The position numbers and the translations under genes were made by a program. From the NCBI GenBank assembly GCA_964548535.1, contig CAZJRQ010000002.1, positions 62,001 to 126,000 of the forward strand: 64,000 nt of DNA, read 5' to 3'. Shown piece by piece: positions 8,676 through 15,761 of the stretch; position 1 is the first letter of the stretch, and every line of letters starts with the position of its first letter. The notes under the pieces were generated by a model, which ran no database searches, was not told the DNA's origin, and saw only the letters and a list, made by a program, of their open reading frames with translations. The DNA comes from CAZJRQ01 sp964548535 (GTDB lineage Bacteria > Bacillota > Clostridia > Oscillospirales > Ruminococcaceae).

Positions 8676-8717
8676 TAAATTTGATTAGATGTTAGTGGTG
8701 TTTGGAGGGCAAAGAAA

Positions 8718-9131
8718 ATGCAGTTTGAAATTACCGACGATATAAAAGAAAAAGATAGAGAAGAAATTTTTCAAGGACTTTTGCAATATAATTTGTCTAA
8801 GCTTGAAGATAAAAATCCAAAAGACTTAGGCGTATATCTGAATAATGAATCTGGCGAAAAAATAGCAGGATTGATTGGCCAAACACATGGAAATTGGCTG
8901 ACTATAAAATATCTATGGGTAAGCGAGGATTATAGAGGTCGGCATATAGGTTCTGATATTTTGAGACATGCTGAAACTACTGCTAAGCAAAGAGGGTGCA
9001 AATATTCTTTTGTGGATACGTTTAGTTTTCAAGCTCCAGAATTCTATAAGAAGTTTGGCTATCAAGAGATTTTCAAGCTCGATAATTATCCATTAAGTGG
9101 AAAAAGATGCTATTTTATTAAGGAACTTTGA
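8718..9131 (+). CDS. GNAT-family N-acetyltransferase
   Basis: A 137-residue GCN5-related acetyltransferase. The acetyl-CoA binding motif A is seen as YRGRHIGSDIL (about 75-85), followed by a C-terminal FYKKFGY segment typical of the fold. The substrate cannot be predicted; relatives modify small molecules, antibiotics or protein N-termini. A good ribosome binding site (GGAGGGCAA) precedes the ATG. Transcription is expected from the consensus promoter at 8583-8611 and must pass a terminator-like hairpin in the leader. It is a single-gene unit. Confidence 0.85.
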   Translation: MQFEITDDIKEKDREEIFQGLLQYNLSKLEDKNPKDLGVYLNNESGEKIAGLIGQTHGNWLTIKYLWVSEDYRGRHIGSDILRHAETTAKQRGCKYSFVDTFSFQAPEFYKKFGYQEIFKLDNYPLSGKRCYFIKEL

Positions 9132-9178
9132 ATTTAAATTTATTTTTTTGTTAATATTTCTGAAAACTGCCCAAATTG

Positions 9179-9211
9179 TTGCACTATTTGGAAAAATTAA
9201 TGTTATATAAT
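9179..9211 (+). promoter_or_regulatory. Promoter-like motif TTGCACTATTT...TTATATAAT (copy 1)
   Basis: TTGCACTATTT starts at 9179 and TTATATAAT ends at 9211. The same two blocks occur upstream of the secreted-protein gene at 10083. Spacing from TTGCAC to TTATAT is 18 bp, to TATAAT 21 bp, so the exact -35/-10 is unclear. Confidence 0.4.
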
Positions 9212-9280
9212 AATATAAGGCAAAATAAATTTCGAGAATATAGTGTGATTTTATTAAGTGGTTGATTTAAGGAGGATAAT

Positions 9281-9985
9281 ATGAATGATGTATTAAAAAT
9301 GGCAATCCGTGAGGCTATTGTGGATGAGGATTACAAGGAATATCAGAGTAATGTCGAATGTGAGCATGAGTTTTCAAGTGGTTTTAATGACAAAATGGAC
9401 CGAGTGATAGAAGATTTTAATAAAAGTAGAAAAACGGGAAAGCCAATGAAAATTAAAACACTTCGCTTTTTGTTAGTCGCTGTTTTAATAGGCGCGTTTG
9501 GGTTTGTAATGGCAACTGCATCTAAGCCGAAAGAGTACGAAGATCAGGCTTTTGATGTCGTTGATGCATCACAAGTCGGCAATATTACTATGCCTACAAA
9601 TGATCAGATGATTCAAATTAAATTTGATATTGATAATAGTTTGAGTTTTGATGAGTTTGAGATTAAGATTCCCAAATATATTCCAGATGGTTATGAGGTA
9701 GTTAATCAAATGATATTAATGGGTGAATCTAGCATAGAATATGGATGTGACGATAATAGAATTATTTATACACAAAGTTTAAATGCTAAGACTGTATACT
9801 CAGATGTTGAAAATGCTAATGAAATTGAAGAAGTAGATTATATAGGCGGGCAAGGATATTGGTTTCACAGAGATGCTGAAAATGTTTTTGTTTGGAGTGA
9901 TGGTACTTACGTGTACAGCATTATTGGAGATTTGAATAGGGATGAGATAATGAAAATCATTGATTCAATATTTGTCGAAAAATGA
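9281..9985 (+). CDS. Membrane-anchored DUF4367-like protein
   Basis: A 234-residue bitopic protein: a charged cytoplasmic N-terminus (1-60), one membrane segment (about 62-80) and an extracytoplasmic domain. The segment IPKYIPDGYEVVNQM, the later IYTQSL and the Gly-Gly-x-Gly-Tyr-Trp motif resemble the DUF4367 domain often found C-terminal in Firmicute anti-sigma-like proteins. No sigma gene is next to it. The ribosome binding site AAGGAGGATAAT gives a clear start. It shares a promoter-like motif with the following secreted-protein gene, suggesting common control. Function unknown. Confidence 0.65.
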   Translation: MNDVLKMAIREAIVDEDYKEYQSNVECEHEFSSGFNDKMDRVIEDFNKSRKTGKPMKIKTLRFLLVAVLIGAFGFVMATASKPKEYEDQAFDVVDASQVGNITMPTNDQMIQIKFDIDNSLSFDEFEIKIPKYIPDGYEVVNQMILMGESSIEYGCDDNRIIYTQSLNAKTVYSDVENANEIEEVDYIGGQGYWFHRDAENVFVWSDGTYVYSIIGDLNRDEIMKIIDSIFVEK

Positions 9986-10007
9986 CGAAATATTTCGAAC
10001 GAAAAAT

Positions 10008-10041
10008 TTGCACTATTTTGTCGTTTTTCTAGTTATATAAT
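10008..10041 (+). promoter_or_regulatory. Promoter-like motif TTGCACTATTT...TTATATAAT (copy 2)
   Basis: The second copy of the element found at 9179, here starting at 10008 with TTATATAAT ending at 10041. The inner spacer is one base longer. A TTGTCGAA site lies just upstream at 9972-9979. Confidence 0.4.
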
Positions 10042-10082
10042 ATATAGGGAAACCTAAATAATTATAACTAGGAGATGTTTTT

Positions 10083-10514
10083 ATGAAAAGATTAGTTTCA
10101 ATTTTGTCGGTGGTAGTAATGATGTTTACATTTACGGGTGGAGCGTTAAAAGCACAGGCAGCGGATGATGTTGTAATAACACCTTTTGCGATGTATTTAA
10201 TAACTGCAACAACCAAATGTGTGAATGTAGATAGCAATACGCTTTATTATTCTACATCAGTTATTGGTACAACTGATGTCAACAGAATCGAGGTTTTTGT
10301 TGAGCTTCAAAGATTGGTATCTGGTGAATGGGTTACTATTCATTCGTTCACAGCAAGTAATAATGCAGCAACAATTGGGGCAGAAAAAAATTTTTGTAGT
10401 TCTACATATATTAAAAAGGGCAATCAGTATCGCACAAAATCAAAAAACACATTGTATGCTAAAGGTACAAACGTAGTATATTATACCTATAGTAGTATTA
10501 TCACAAAATCTTAG
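10083..10514 (+). CDS. Small secreted protein, function unknown
   Basis: A 143-residue protein with a clear signal peptide (MKR, hydrophobic core, cleavage near AQA at about 25-27). The mature part is Thr/Ser/Tyr-rich and beta-strand-like with a Trp-Val-x-Ile-His-Ser segment; two cysteines could pair. I do not recognise the family. The ribosome binding site AGGAGATG is good. It follows the DUF4367-like gene and has its own copy of the same promoter-like motif. The stop is TAG. Confidence 0.7.
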   Translation: MKRLVSILSVVVMMFTFTGGALKAQAADDVVITPFAMYLITATTKCVNVDSNTLYYSTSVIGTTDVNRIEVFVELQRLVSGEWVTIHSFTASNNAATIGAEKNFCSSTYIKKGNQYRTKSKNTLYAKGTNVVYYTYSSIITKS

Positions 10515-10601
10515 GCAAATTGCGGTCAAAGAATAAAGGGGTAAATAGATAGTAAAATTTCACGGTTTTAGTTTATTGTCAAAAAAGAGGTCGTAATTTT
10601 T

Positions 10602-10838
10602 ATGTATAAAACTCACGTTATAAAAATAGATTTTAATTGTAATAAATTTGTTAAAAAAAATCAAACTATTAGTGATGTTGACTCTATAGAGAAATTTTTG
10701 GGGAAATATAATGGACAGGTTATTGATGCTTGCTTTGACAAATTAGGTTGTACGGCTATTTTTCAAATGACAGACTATGACTTTGAAAATTTTATTTATG
10801 AATTTTGCACCTTGCAGAACTGTAGCTTGATAATGTAA
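10602..10838 (+). CDS. Small hypothetical protein
   Basis: A 78-residue acidic protein with no signal peptide or membrane segment and four cysteines. It has a GAGG-type ribosome binding site and a strong terminator directly after it, which supports a real gene. There is no family that I recognise and no adjacent partner apart from the upstream secreted protein, with which it may share a transcript. Confidence 0.6.
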   Translation: MYKTHVIKIDFNCNKFVKKNQTISDVDSIEKFLGKYNGQVIDACFDKLGCTAIFQMTDYDFENFIYEFCTLQNCSLIM

Positions 10839-10850
10839 AGCTAATATTTT

Positions 10851-10882
10851 AAGCAGCTGGATTAGTTTTCAGCTGCTTTTTT
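10851..10882 (+). terminator. Terminator of plus-strand gene cluster
   Basis: A perfect 9-bp stem AAGCAGCTG / CAGCTGCTT (10851-10859 with 10870-10878), then TTTT. Confidence 0.85.
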
Positions 10883-10886
10883 GTAT

Positions 10887-10924
10887 AAAAAAAGCAATCC
10901 CGTGTTTATTAACACGAGACTGCT
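10887..10924 (-). terminator. Terminator of the SASP gene
   Basis: Minus strand: a 14-bp stem with two mismatches (10893-10906 with 10911-10924) followed by a run of T. Confidence 0.65.
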
Positions 10925-10942
10925 ATATTGGGATTTATAAAA

Positions 10943-11131
10943 TTACTGAGCTGAACCTGTCTTGTAAGCGTCGATCATTTTCTTAACCATCTGACCGCCA
11001 ACTGATCCAACTTCACGAGCAGTAAGGTCACCATTGTAACCCTGCTTTAGATTAACGCCAACCTCGTTAGCTGCTTCCATCTTAAACTTTGCAAGAGTCT
11101 GTCTGCCTTGTTCTGTAGTAATACCTTTCAT
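10943..11131 (-). CDS. Alpha/beta-type small acid-soluble spore protein
   Basis: A 62-residue SASP that coats and protects DNA in the dormant spore and is degraded at germination. The conserved core AANEVGVNL and the C-terminal GSVGGQMVKKM segment identify the family; length is typical. The start is the ATG at 11131, 9 nt after AAAGGAG, not the upstream in-frame TTG, which abuts the ribosome binding site. A SigG-like promoter (11176-11205) fits forespore expression. The matching protease gene gpr lies at 33307-34173 in this window. Confidence 0.95.
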   Translation of the reverse strand: MKGITTEQGRQTLAKFKMEAANEVGVNLKQGYNGDLTAREVGSVGGQMVKKMIDAYKTGSAQ

Positions 11132-11175
11132 TCTGTACAACTCCTTTAAATATTTTTTAATTGGGTTTGCTTTAT

Positions 11176-11205
11176 TATTATGTGAGTTGCCGCATGATTT
11201 ATTAG
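11176..11205 (-). promoter_or_regulatory. Candidate SigG promoter of the SASP gene
   Basis: Minus strand CTAATA (11200-11205), 17 bp, CATAATA (11176-11182), close to the SigG pattern GMATA / CATnnTA. Expected for a SASP gene. Confidence 0.45.
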
Positions 11206-11246
11206 AGGTAATTTTTACATTAATTTCTGTGATTTTTTGAAAAAAT

Positions 11247-11291
11247 AAAAAATGCCGTTTGTACTATTTTTTGAGTACAACGGCATTTTTA
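11247..11291. terminator. Strong hairpin, likely 3' end of candidate small RNA
   Basis: AAAAATGCCGT(T)TGTACT pairs with AGTACAACGGCATTTTT (one bulged base), with A-run/T-run flanks that allow termination in both directions. Confidence 0.75.
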
Positions 11292-11398
11292 TTCCGATAA
11301 ATACATTTTATTAATCCCCGAATATAATTTTTCATTACCCTTTATGACAAAAAGCTCATTATTTTAAAAAAATTAAATAAGAACTAACAATTTAGGAT
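11247..11398 (-). ncRNA. Candidate ~150-nt small RNA (or tiny ORF)
   Basis: A minus-strand transcript is predicted from the promoter at 11405-11433 to the terminator at 11247-11291. No gene of normal size lies inside. A 23-codon frame (MKNYIRGLIK..., start near 11334) exists with AAAGGG just 2 nt upstream, but it overlaps the terminator stem, so an RNA product is more likely. No known RNA family is recognised. Together with the SASP leader this accounts for most of the 450-bp gap 11132-11582. Confidence 0.45.
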
Positions 11399-11404
11399 AT
11401 TATT

Positions 11405-11433
11405 ATTATATACTATCTGCAACGTAAAGTCAA
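11405..11433 (-). promoter_or_regulatory. SigA-type promoter of candidate small RNA
   Basis: Minus strand TTGACT (11428-11433), 17 bp, TATAAT (11405-11410). Confidence 0.65.
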
Positions 11434-11522
11434 TAGTTTATTAATAAATAAGTCAAATTTTATGTTTTGTATAAAAAACAATTTAAAAACAAACATATTG
11501 TACAAATTATATTATAAAGTTG

Positions 11523-11562
11523 TAATAAAAAACTGCTTACTGTATCTTTTTGTAAGCAGTTT
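11523..11562 (-). terminator. Terminator of the D,D-carboxypeptidase gene
   Basis: A perfect 11-bp stem (11530-11540 with 11552-11562), followed on the minus strand by a TTTTTTATT tract. Confidence 0.8.
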
Positions 11563-11582
11563 AGTTATATGAATTTTAAATA

Positions 11583-12653
11583 CTAGTCTTTTTCAGTTGG
11601 AAGATATTTTTCATAAATTGCGATGTTATCTTCAATAGAAGTAAATCCTCCGCTTGATTTAACAGTTACGCAAATATAATCCTTTTTGTCTTTTTCAGCA
11701 TAGGTTGCAAGTGAAAATAGCGATTCATCAGTAAATCCAGTCTTGCCACCCATAATATCTGCGTCGCCTTCAATATAATAACCTTGAAGTCTAGAAGCCA
11801 ATATACTATCAAACGTTATTCCATTTGGGTGCTGAGTGGTTTTTGAAGTTGTATAAGATGATTTTTTAAGAACGTCACGACATTCTTTATTATCAAGAGC
11901 ATACTGCATAATAACAGCTAAATCTTCACAAGTTGAGTAGTGATTTTTGCTGTGCAGACCGCTTGCATTTTCAAAGTGAGTTCCAGTTAAGCCAAGCTCT
12001 TCACATTTTTGATTCATCAAGTCAACGAAATCTGACTCAGAGCCAGCAACAATATCAGCAAGACCACTAGTAGCATCAGCACCGCTTACAAGAATAGACG
12101 AATAAAGCAAATCTTCAAAACTTACAGTTTCTCCATCTTCAAATCCGGCAAGAGAAGCATTTTCAGATACTAAGCTGTCAATAAGTTTTGCATTAAATTT
12201 ATAAGTAGCATCCTTGTCATCAGCATTTTCAACAGCAACAATTAAAGTCATAATTTTAGTTAATGAAGCAGGATAAATTTTCTTGTTGTAGTTCTTACCA
12301 GCAATAATTTGATTATTTTCAGCATCAACTAAAATTCCGTATTTAGTTGTAAGAGAATCAATTGAAATTTCATGATAATCTTCACTCTTAGTAAGCTTTG
12401 AAACTGCAGTTGTAGTTTCGCTTAAACTTGAGTCTTCAACTGAAGATTCAGTGTTAGAATCATAACTTAGCAGGTCGCTATCCGATGAATCATTTTCTGA
12501 AGTGTAGGTGTATGCAGGGATATTATCGGTATCGCTGATAGATCCTCGTCCTGTAACTACCATAATTGCTGTACCAATTGCTATAAGCATAATCATTATC
12601 ATAACAGCAACAATTGTAGCTCCACCTTTTTGGTTTCTCTTAAATTTCAACAT
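11583..12653 (-). CDS. D-alanyl-D-alanine carboxypeptidase (S11, membrane-anchored)
   Basis: A 356-residue DacA-like enzyme that trims the terminal D-Ala from peptidoglycan pentapeptides outside the cell. An N-terminal membrane segment (about 14-36) and a Ser/Asp-rich linker lead to the S11 domain with SLTK (SxxK nucleophile) and GGKTG. The second motif reads SGADA, where many relatives have SxN; this variant also occurs in clostridial enzymes as far as I recall. Start: ATG 12653, 10 nt after GAGGAG; GTG at 12659 is the alternative. It follows the CBS-pair gene by 18 bp, as a two-gene operon. The stop is TAG. Confidence 0.9.
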   Translation of the reverse strand: MLKFKRNQKGGATIVAVMIMIMLIAIGTAIMVVTGRGSISDTDNIPAYTYTSENDSSDSDLLSYDSNTESSVEDSSLSETTTAVSKLTKSEDYHEISIDSLTTKYGILVDAENNQIIAGKNYNKKIYPASLTKIMTLIVAVENADDKDATYKFNAKLIDSLVSENASLAGFEDGETVSFEDLLYSSILVSGADATSGLADIVAGSESDFVDLMNQKCEELGLTGTHFENASGLHSKNHYSTCEDLAVIMQYALDNKECRDVLKKSSYTTSKTTQHPNGITFDSILASRLQGYYIEGDADIMGGKTGFTDESLFSLATYAEKDKKDYICVTVKSSGGFTSIEDNIAIYEKYLPTEKD

Positions 12654-12671
12654 CTTCACATTACTCCTCTT

Positions 12672-13139
12672 TTACTTTTTTGCTATTTTAAGCGAATCAA
12701 TATAAGTCTGTTCAGCCTCGCTGTAACTAGTGTCGTTCGCTTTAATTGTGTTGTAACAATATTGCAAAATATCACGTCGCGTTACAATTCCTATGAAAAC
12801 TTTTCTGTCATCAATAACAGGTACAAAGTTTTGAGTCATAGAAATTAAAATCAAATCCTCTATTGTTGAATAAACATAAACAGGATCATTATTTACACGT
12901 CTTGATATTTGACTGATACTATAATCTTCCAGTTCTTTGATGTCTGTAAGCTGGTTGTCAAGCATAAAATACAAAAAATCTCCCTCAGCAAGAGTTTTCA
13001 CATACTCGCCATCTCTGTTAATAACAGGAATAGCAGTAAAACCATGGTGACGCATTTTTTCAATTGCCTGACGCACTGTACAATCATCATATATGTAATC
13101 AATTACAGCCTTAGGTTTTAAAAGCTTTAATATATTCAT
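12672..13139 (-). CDS. CBS-domain pair protein
   Basis: A 155-residue cytoplasmic protein made of two CBS motifs: the first is around 10-65 (AIEKMRHHGFTAIPVINRDGEYV), the second around 90-130 (SMTQNFVPVIDDRKVFIGIVTRRDIL). CBS pairs bind adenine nucleotides or other ligands and act as sensors. It is the first gene of an operon with the D,D-carboxypeptidase, which hints at a link to wall or stress control (inference). The promoter TTTACC-17-TATAAT is at 13218-13246. Confidence 0.85.
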   Translation of the reverse strand: MNILKLLKPKAVIDYIYDDCTVRQAIEKMRHHGFTAIPVINRDGEYVKTLAEGDFLYFMLDNQLTDIKELEDYSISQISRRVNNDPVYVYSTIEDLILISMTQNFVPVIDDRKVFIGIVTRRDILQYCYNTIKANDTSYSEAEQTYIDSLKIAKK

Positions 13140-13217
13140 TTCACGATGTCCTTAATTAATTAGAATGTTGTAGTTGGAAAATAAATGGATGCTTTTATAT
13201 ATGGTAACATATTATTT

Positions 13218-13246
13218 ATTATACCAAATAAAAGTTTTTAGGTAAA
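13218..13246 (-). promoter_or_regulatory. SigA-type promoter of the CBS-dacA operon
   Basis: Minus strand TTTACC (13241-13246), 17 bp, TATAAT (13218-13223). Confidence 0.55.
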
Positions 13247-13322
13247 GTTTTTTTATTGTTTTCTAAAATATTTTTCTTATTATACAAAAAAACAAATTAT
13301 TTTCAGTAGTTTTTGCTAAAAT

Positions 13323-14306
13323 CTACATATGGCCAGTTCCGTAATTATAAACCAATCTGAAAATATTATCATAGCTGATTTTTTTGAAATCATCAGTAGT
13401 AATGCCCATTTCGTCCATATCATCAGTGGTAATATTATAACTTCCAGTTAAACCCTGACAAAATCCTAGCCTTTGATCTTCAGTCATAGAATTAAAATCA
13501 GCCAAAGTGTTTGTGAAATCAGTGTTGAAAACAGACTCGTCAATGTCGTTTGTAAGACTGTCAACAACGCGAGTTTCAACGATGTTATCTTGCCCCTCAA
13601 CAGTATAATTAGCATTATATTTCACAAGTTGCCCATCCTCTTTATCAAAAAAGAAATCTAGAACTGTAATATAAGTATCACCAGTATATGTATACTGCTC
13701 AATATCATAGTCCTTGTCATCATCAGATTTTTTGCTGCTGTTTTCAACATCATTAAGATTAGTTTGCTCAAGGTTTAGATTAATTACTTCTTGAATTAAA
13801 TTGACTGTGCTATCGCCGTCAGTTTCACGGAACATACCGCAAACATTATCAAAGTCATAAGATTTTCCGTCAAGAGTAATTGAACCGTGAGTTCCCATGT
13901 TTTCTTCTTGAAGCTGATAAATATCGTCACCTTTGACAACTCTTATAAGCTTTACCTTACCTTCAAATTCAGTACTTGTAAGTGTTGTTTTTAGAGTGTA
14001 GTTGCCTTCGTCATAAATATCAGCAACGCTTTGAAGATGCTCGCCGATATTTGATTTTTCAGCTTTTGAGCTTTCGTCATCGCTGTTATCATCTGTGTTA
14101 GAAGAATCATCCTTAGATTCTTCGCTTGAATTGTCATTTTTATTTGAATCGTCAGCCTTGCTGTCTGCGTTGCTTTCTGCAGCTGAGCTTGAAGTTTTAT
14201 CATTGTTTGAAGATGAATTTTTATCGTCAGATTTTGAACAGCCAGTTGCTGTTATAATAATTGTCAATGCGCAAAGTGCAGTTATTATTTTTTTATAATC
14301 TCTCAT
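13323..14306 (-). CDS. Lipoprotein with Ser/Asp-rich linker, function unknown
   Basis: A 327-residue lipoprotein. The signal ends in a lipobox TATGC (Cys about 23), followed by a Ser/Asp/Lys/Asn-rich spacer (about 25-85) and a folded domain rich in acidic residues (about 88-327). That domain has the alternating strand pattern of a LolA/LppX-like shell, with YTLKTTLTSTEFEGKVKLIRV near its start, but I cannot confirm the family. The ribosome binding site AAGGAGATAGC is good. It has its own promoter 80 bp upstream and ends with TAG. Confidence 0.65.
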   Translation of the reverse strand: MRDYKKIITALCALTIIITATGCSKSDDKNSSSNNDKTSSSAAESNADSKADDSNKNDNSSEESKDDSSNTDDNSDDESSKAEKSNIGEHLQSVADIYDEGNYTLKTTLTSTEFEGKVKLIRVVKGDDIYQLQEENMGTHGSITLDGKSYDFDNVCGMFRETDGDSTVNLIQEVINLNLEQTNLNDVENSSKKSDDDKDYDIEQYTYTGDTYITVLDFFFDKEDGQLVKYNANYTVEGQDNIVETRVVDSLTNDIDESVFNTDFTNTLADFNSMTEDQRLGFCQGLTGSYNITTDDMDEMGITTDDFKKISYDNIFRLVYNYGTGHM

Positions 14307-14385
14307 GCTATCTCCTTAATTTATAGATAATAACTATCGAATGAATAGGTTAAAAAACAGTTGTTACAAATAATCATACTAATTT

Positions 14386-14415
14386 ATTATACACTAATTT
14401 ACTGGCTTATGTCAA
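14386..14415 (-). promoter_or_regulatory. SigA-type promoter of lipoprotein gene
   Basis: Minus strand TTGACA (14410-14415), 18 bp, TATAAT (14386-14391). Confidence 0.7.
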
Positions 14416-14489
14416 TAGTAAAATGATAATTTTTGATGTAGAAAAAACTGTCTTAAAATTAAGGAAAGTGCTAAAAATCTCATAATTTG

Positions 14490-14517
14490 TTTACAATTTT
14501 TTTTTGTGTGTTATAAT
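14490..14517 (+). promoter_or_regulatory. Promoter of FN3-CAP gene
   Basis: TTTACA (14490-14495), 16 bp with a T-run, TATAAT (14512-14517). Confidence 0.5.
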
Positions 14518-14553
14518 GATTTTATAAAAATTTTATGATAGGGAAGTGTAAAA

Positions 14554-15672
14554 ATGAAAAAAATTTTATCCATGTTTATGTGCGTGATCGCTGTGTTAGT
14601 TTTTACAGTTGGAGCAAATGATTTAACTGTAATATCTGCCTCAGCAGCAAATGTATCAGTAGGTAATGTTTCTGTTAAAACAGAGTATACATGTACTACT
14701 AATGCTATTCGTATTAATTGGAACAAGGTAAGCGGTGCAACAGGTTACAGAGTTTATCGATATAACGGTAAAAATTGGGTTAATCTTGGTACTGTTAAAA
14801 ACGGCAATACTCTTACATTCCGTGATGGCAAGTGTAATCCGGGAACACTTTATCAGTATAAGGTAAAGGCATACAAAAAAGTTGACGGTACAAATTATTG
14901 GGGAAATGCAAGTACAGCAAAATATGCTAGTACTAAATCTTTGCCTTTGACTATGAAAGGCAGTACTAAAACTAAAGATGCAGTTCGATTAAACTGGAAT
15001 AAAACTACTGGTAATGGCTATCAAGTATACCAGCTAAAGGGCAGCAATTGGGTTAAGATTGCAACAATCCGTGATATGAACACTACCACTTATAGAGTTA
15101 GCGGACTTAAATCTAACACAAAATACCAGTTTAGAGTTCGTGCATATCGTACAGACACAAAGGGCAGAGCAAATGCAGGTATATATGGAACTAAAACAGT
15201 AACTACAGATAAGTCAGCTGCTGATTATGGTTTCCCTACACCAACTCATAAATATGACTCTAAGTTAGAGGGGACAACTTCAAAAATTGGTGCACCTAGC
15301 AATAAAGAGCAGATATTTGCAAGCGAGGTTATTAGACTTGTAAACGTTGAGAGAGCGAAGGCTGGGGTAGATCCTTTGACAGAAAGTGCAACAGTAAATA
15401 GATTAGCATATGTAAGAACAAAAGAAACTGACAAATACTTCTCACATACTAGACCAGATGGGAGAGCTTGGTATACTGTTTTTGATGACTATAAAGTAAG
15501 CTATAATTGGGCTACTGGTGAAAACGTTGCAATTGGCTTTAGTACACCTAAGCAAGTAGTAAACGCTTGGATGAATTCATCAGGACATAGATCTAATATC
15601 TTAAATGCTTCGTTCACACAAATGGGTGTTGGTAATTATAACGGCAGCTGGGTTCAGTTGTTTAGAGGTTAG
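14554..15672 (+). CDS. Secreted FN3-FN3-CAP protein
   Basis: A 372-residue exported protein: a signal peptide (about 1-31), two fibronectin type III modules (about 35-127 and 128-218) and a C-terminal CAP/SCP domain (about 250-372). The CAP motifs VNVERAKAG, YFSHTRPDG, GENVAIG and NSSGHRSNIL are present. Bacterial CAP domains are secreted and sometimes sporulation- or wall-associated; their activity is unclear. The first ~215 residues are nearly the same as in the next gene, which carries a GH5 cellulase instead. The start follows GGGAAGTG. The stop is TAG. About 90 bp separate it from the GH5 gene. Confidence 0.88.
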   Translation: MKKILSMFMCVIAVLVFTVGANDLTVISASAANVSVGNVSVKTEYTCTTNAIRINWNKVSGATGYRVYRYNGKNWVNLGTVKNGNTLTFRDGKCNPGTLYQYKVKAYKKVDGTNYWGNASTAKYASTKSLPLTMKGSTKTKDAVRLNWNKTTGNGYQVYQLKGSNWVKIATIRDMNTTTYRVSGLKSNTKYQFRVRAYRTDTKGRANAGIYGTKTVTTDKSAADYGFPTPTHKYDSKLEGTTSKIGAPSNKEQIFASEVIRLVNVERAKAGVDPLTESATVNRLAYVRTKETDKYFSHTRPDGRAWYTVFDDYKVSYNWATGENVAIGFSTPKQVVNAWMNSSGHRSNILNASFTQMGVGNYNGSWVQLFRG

Positions 15673-15761
15673 TAGGATTTCAAGTAATAAATTACATTAT
15701 ATTTTGGTATCTAAGTAATTATACGTAGCTAACTATAAAATAACTTAAAGGATGTGTAAAA

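Noticed and set aside
11583..12653. D,D-carboxypeptidase inactive because of SGADA instead of SxN
   Set aside because: SxxK and KTG are intact and, to my knowledge, SGADA occurs in many clostridial S11 enzymes, so inactivity is not supported.
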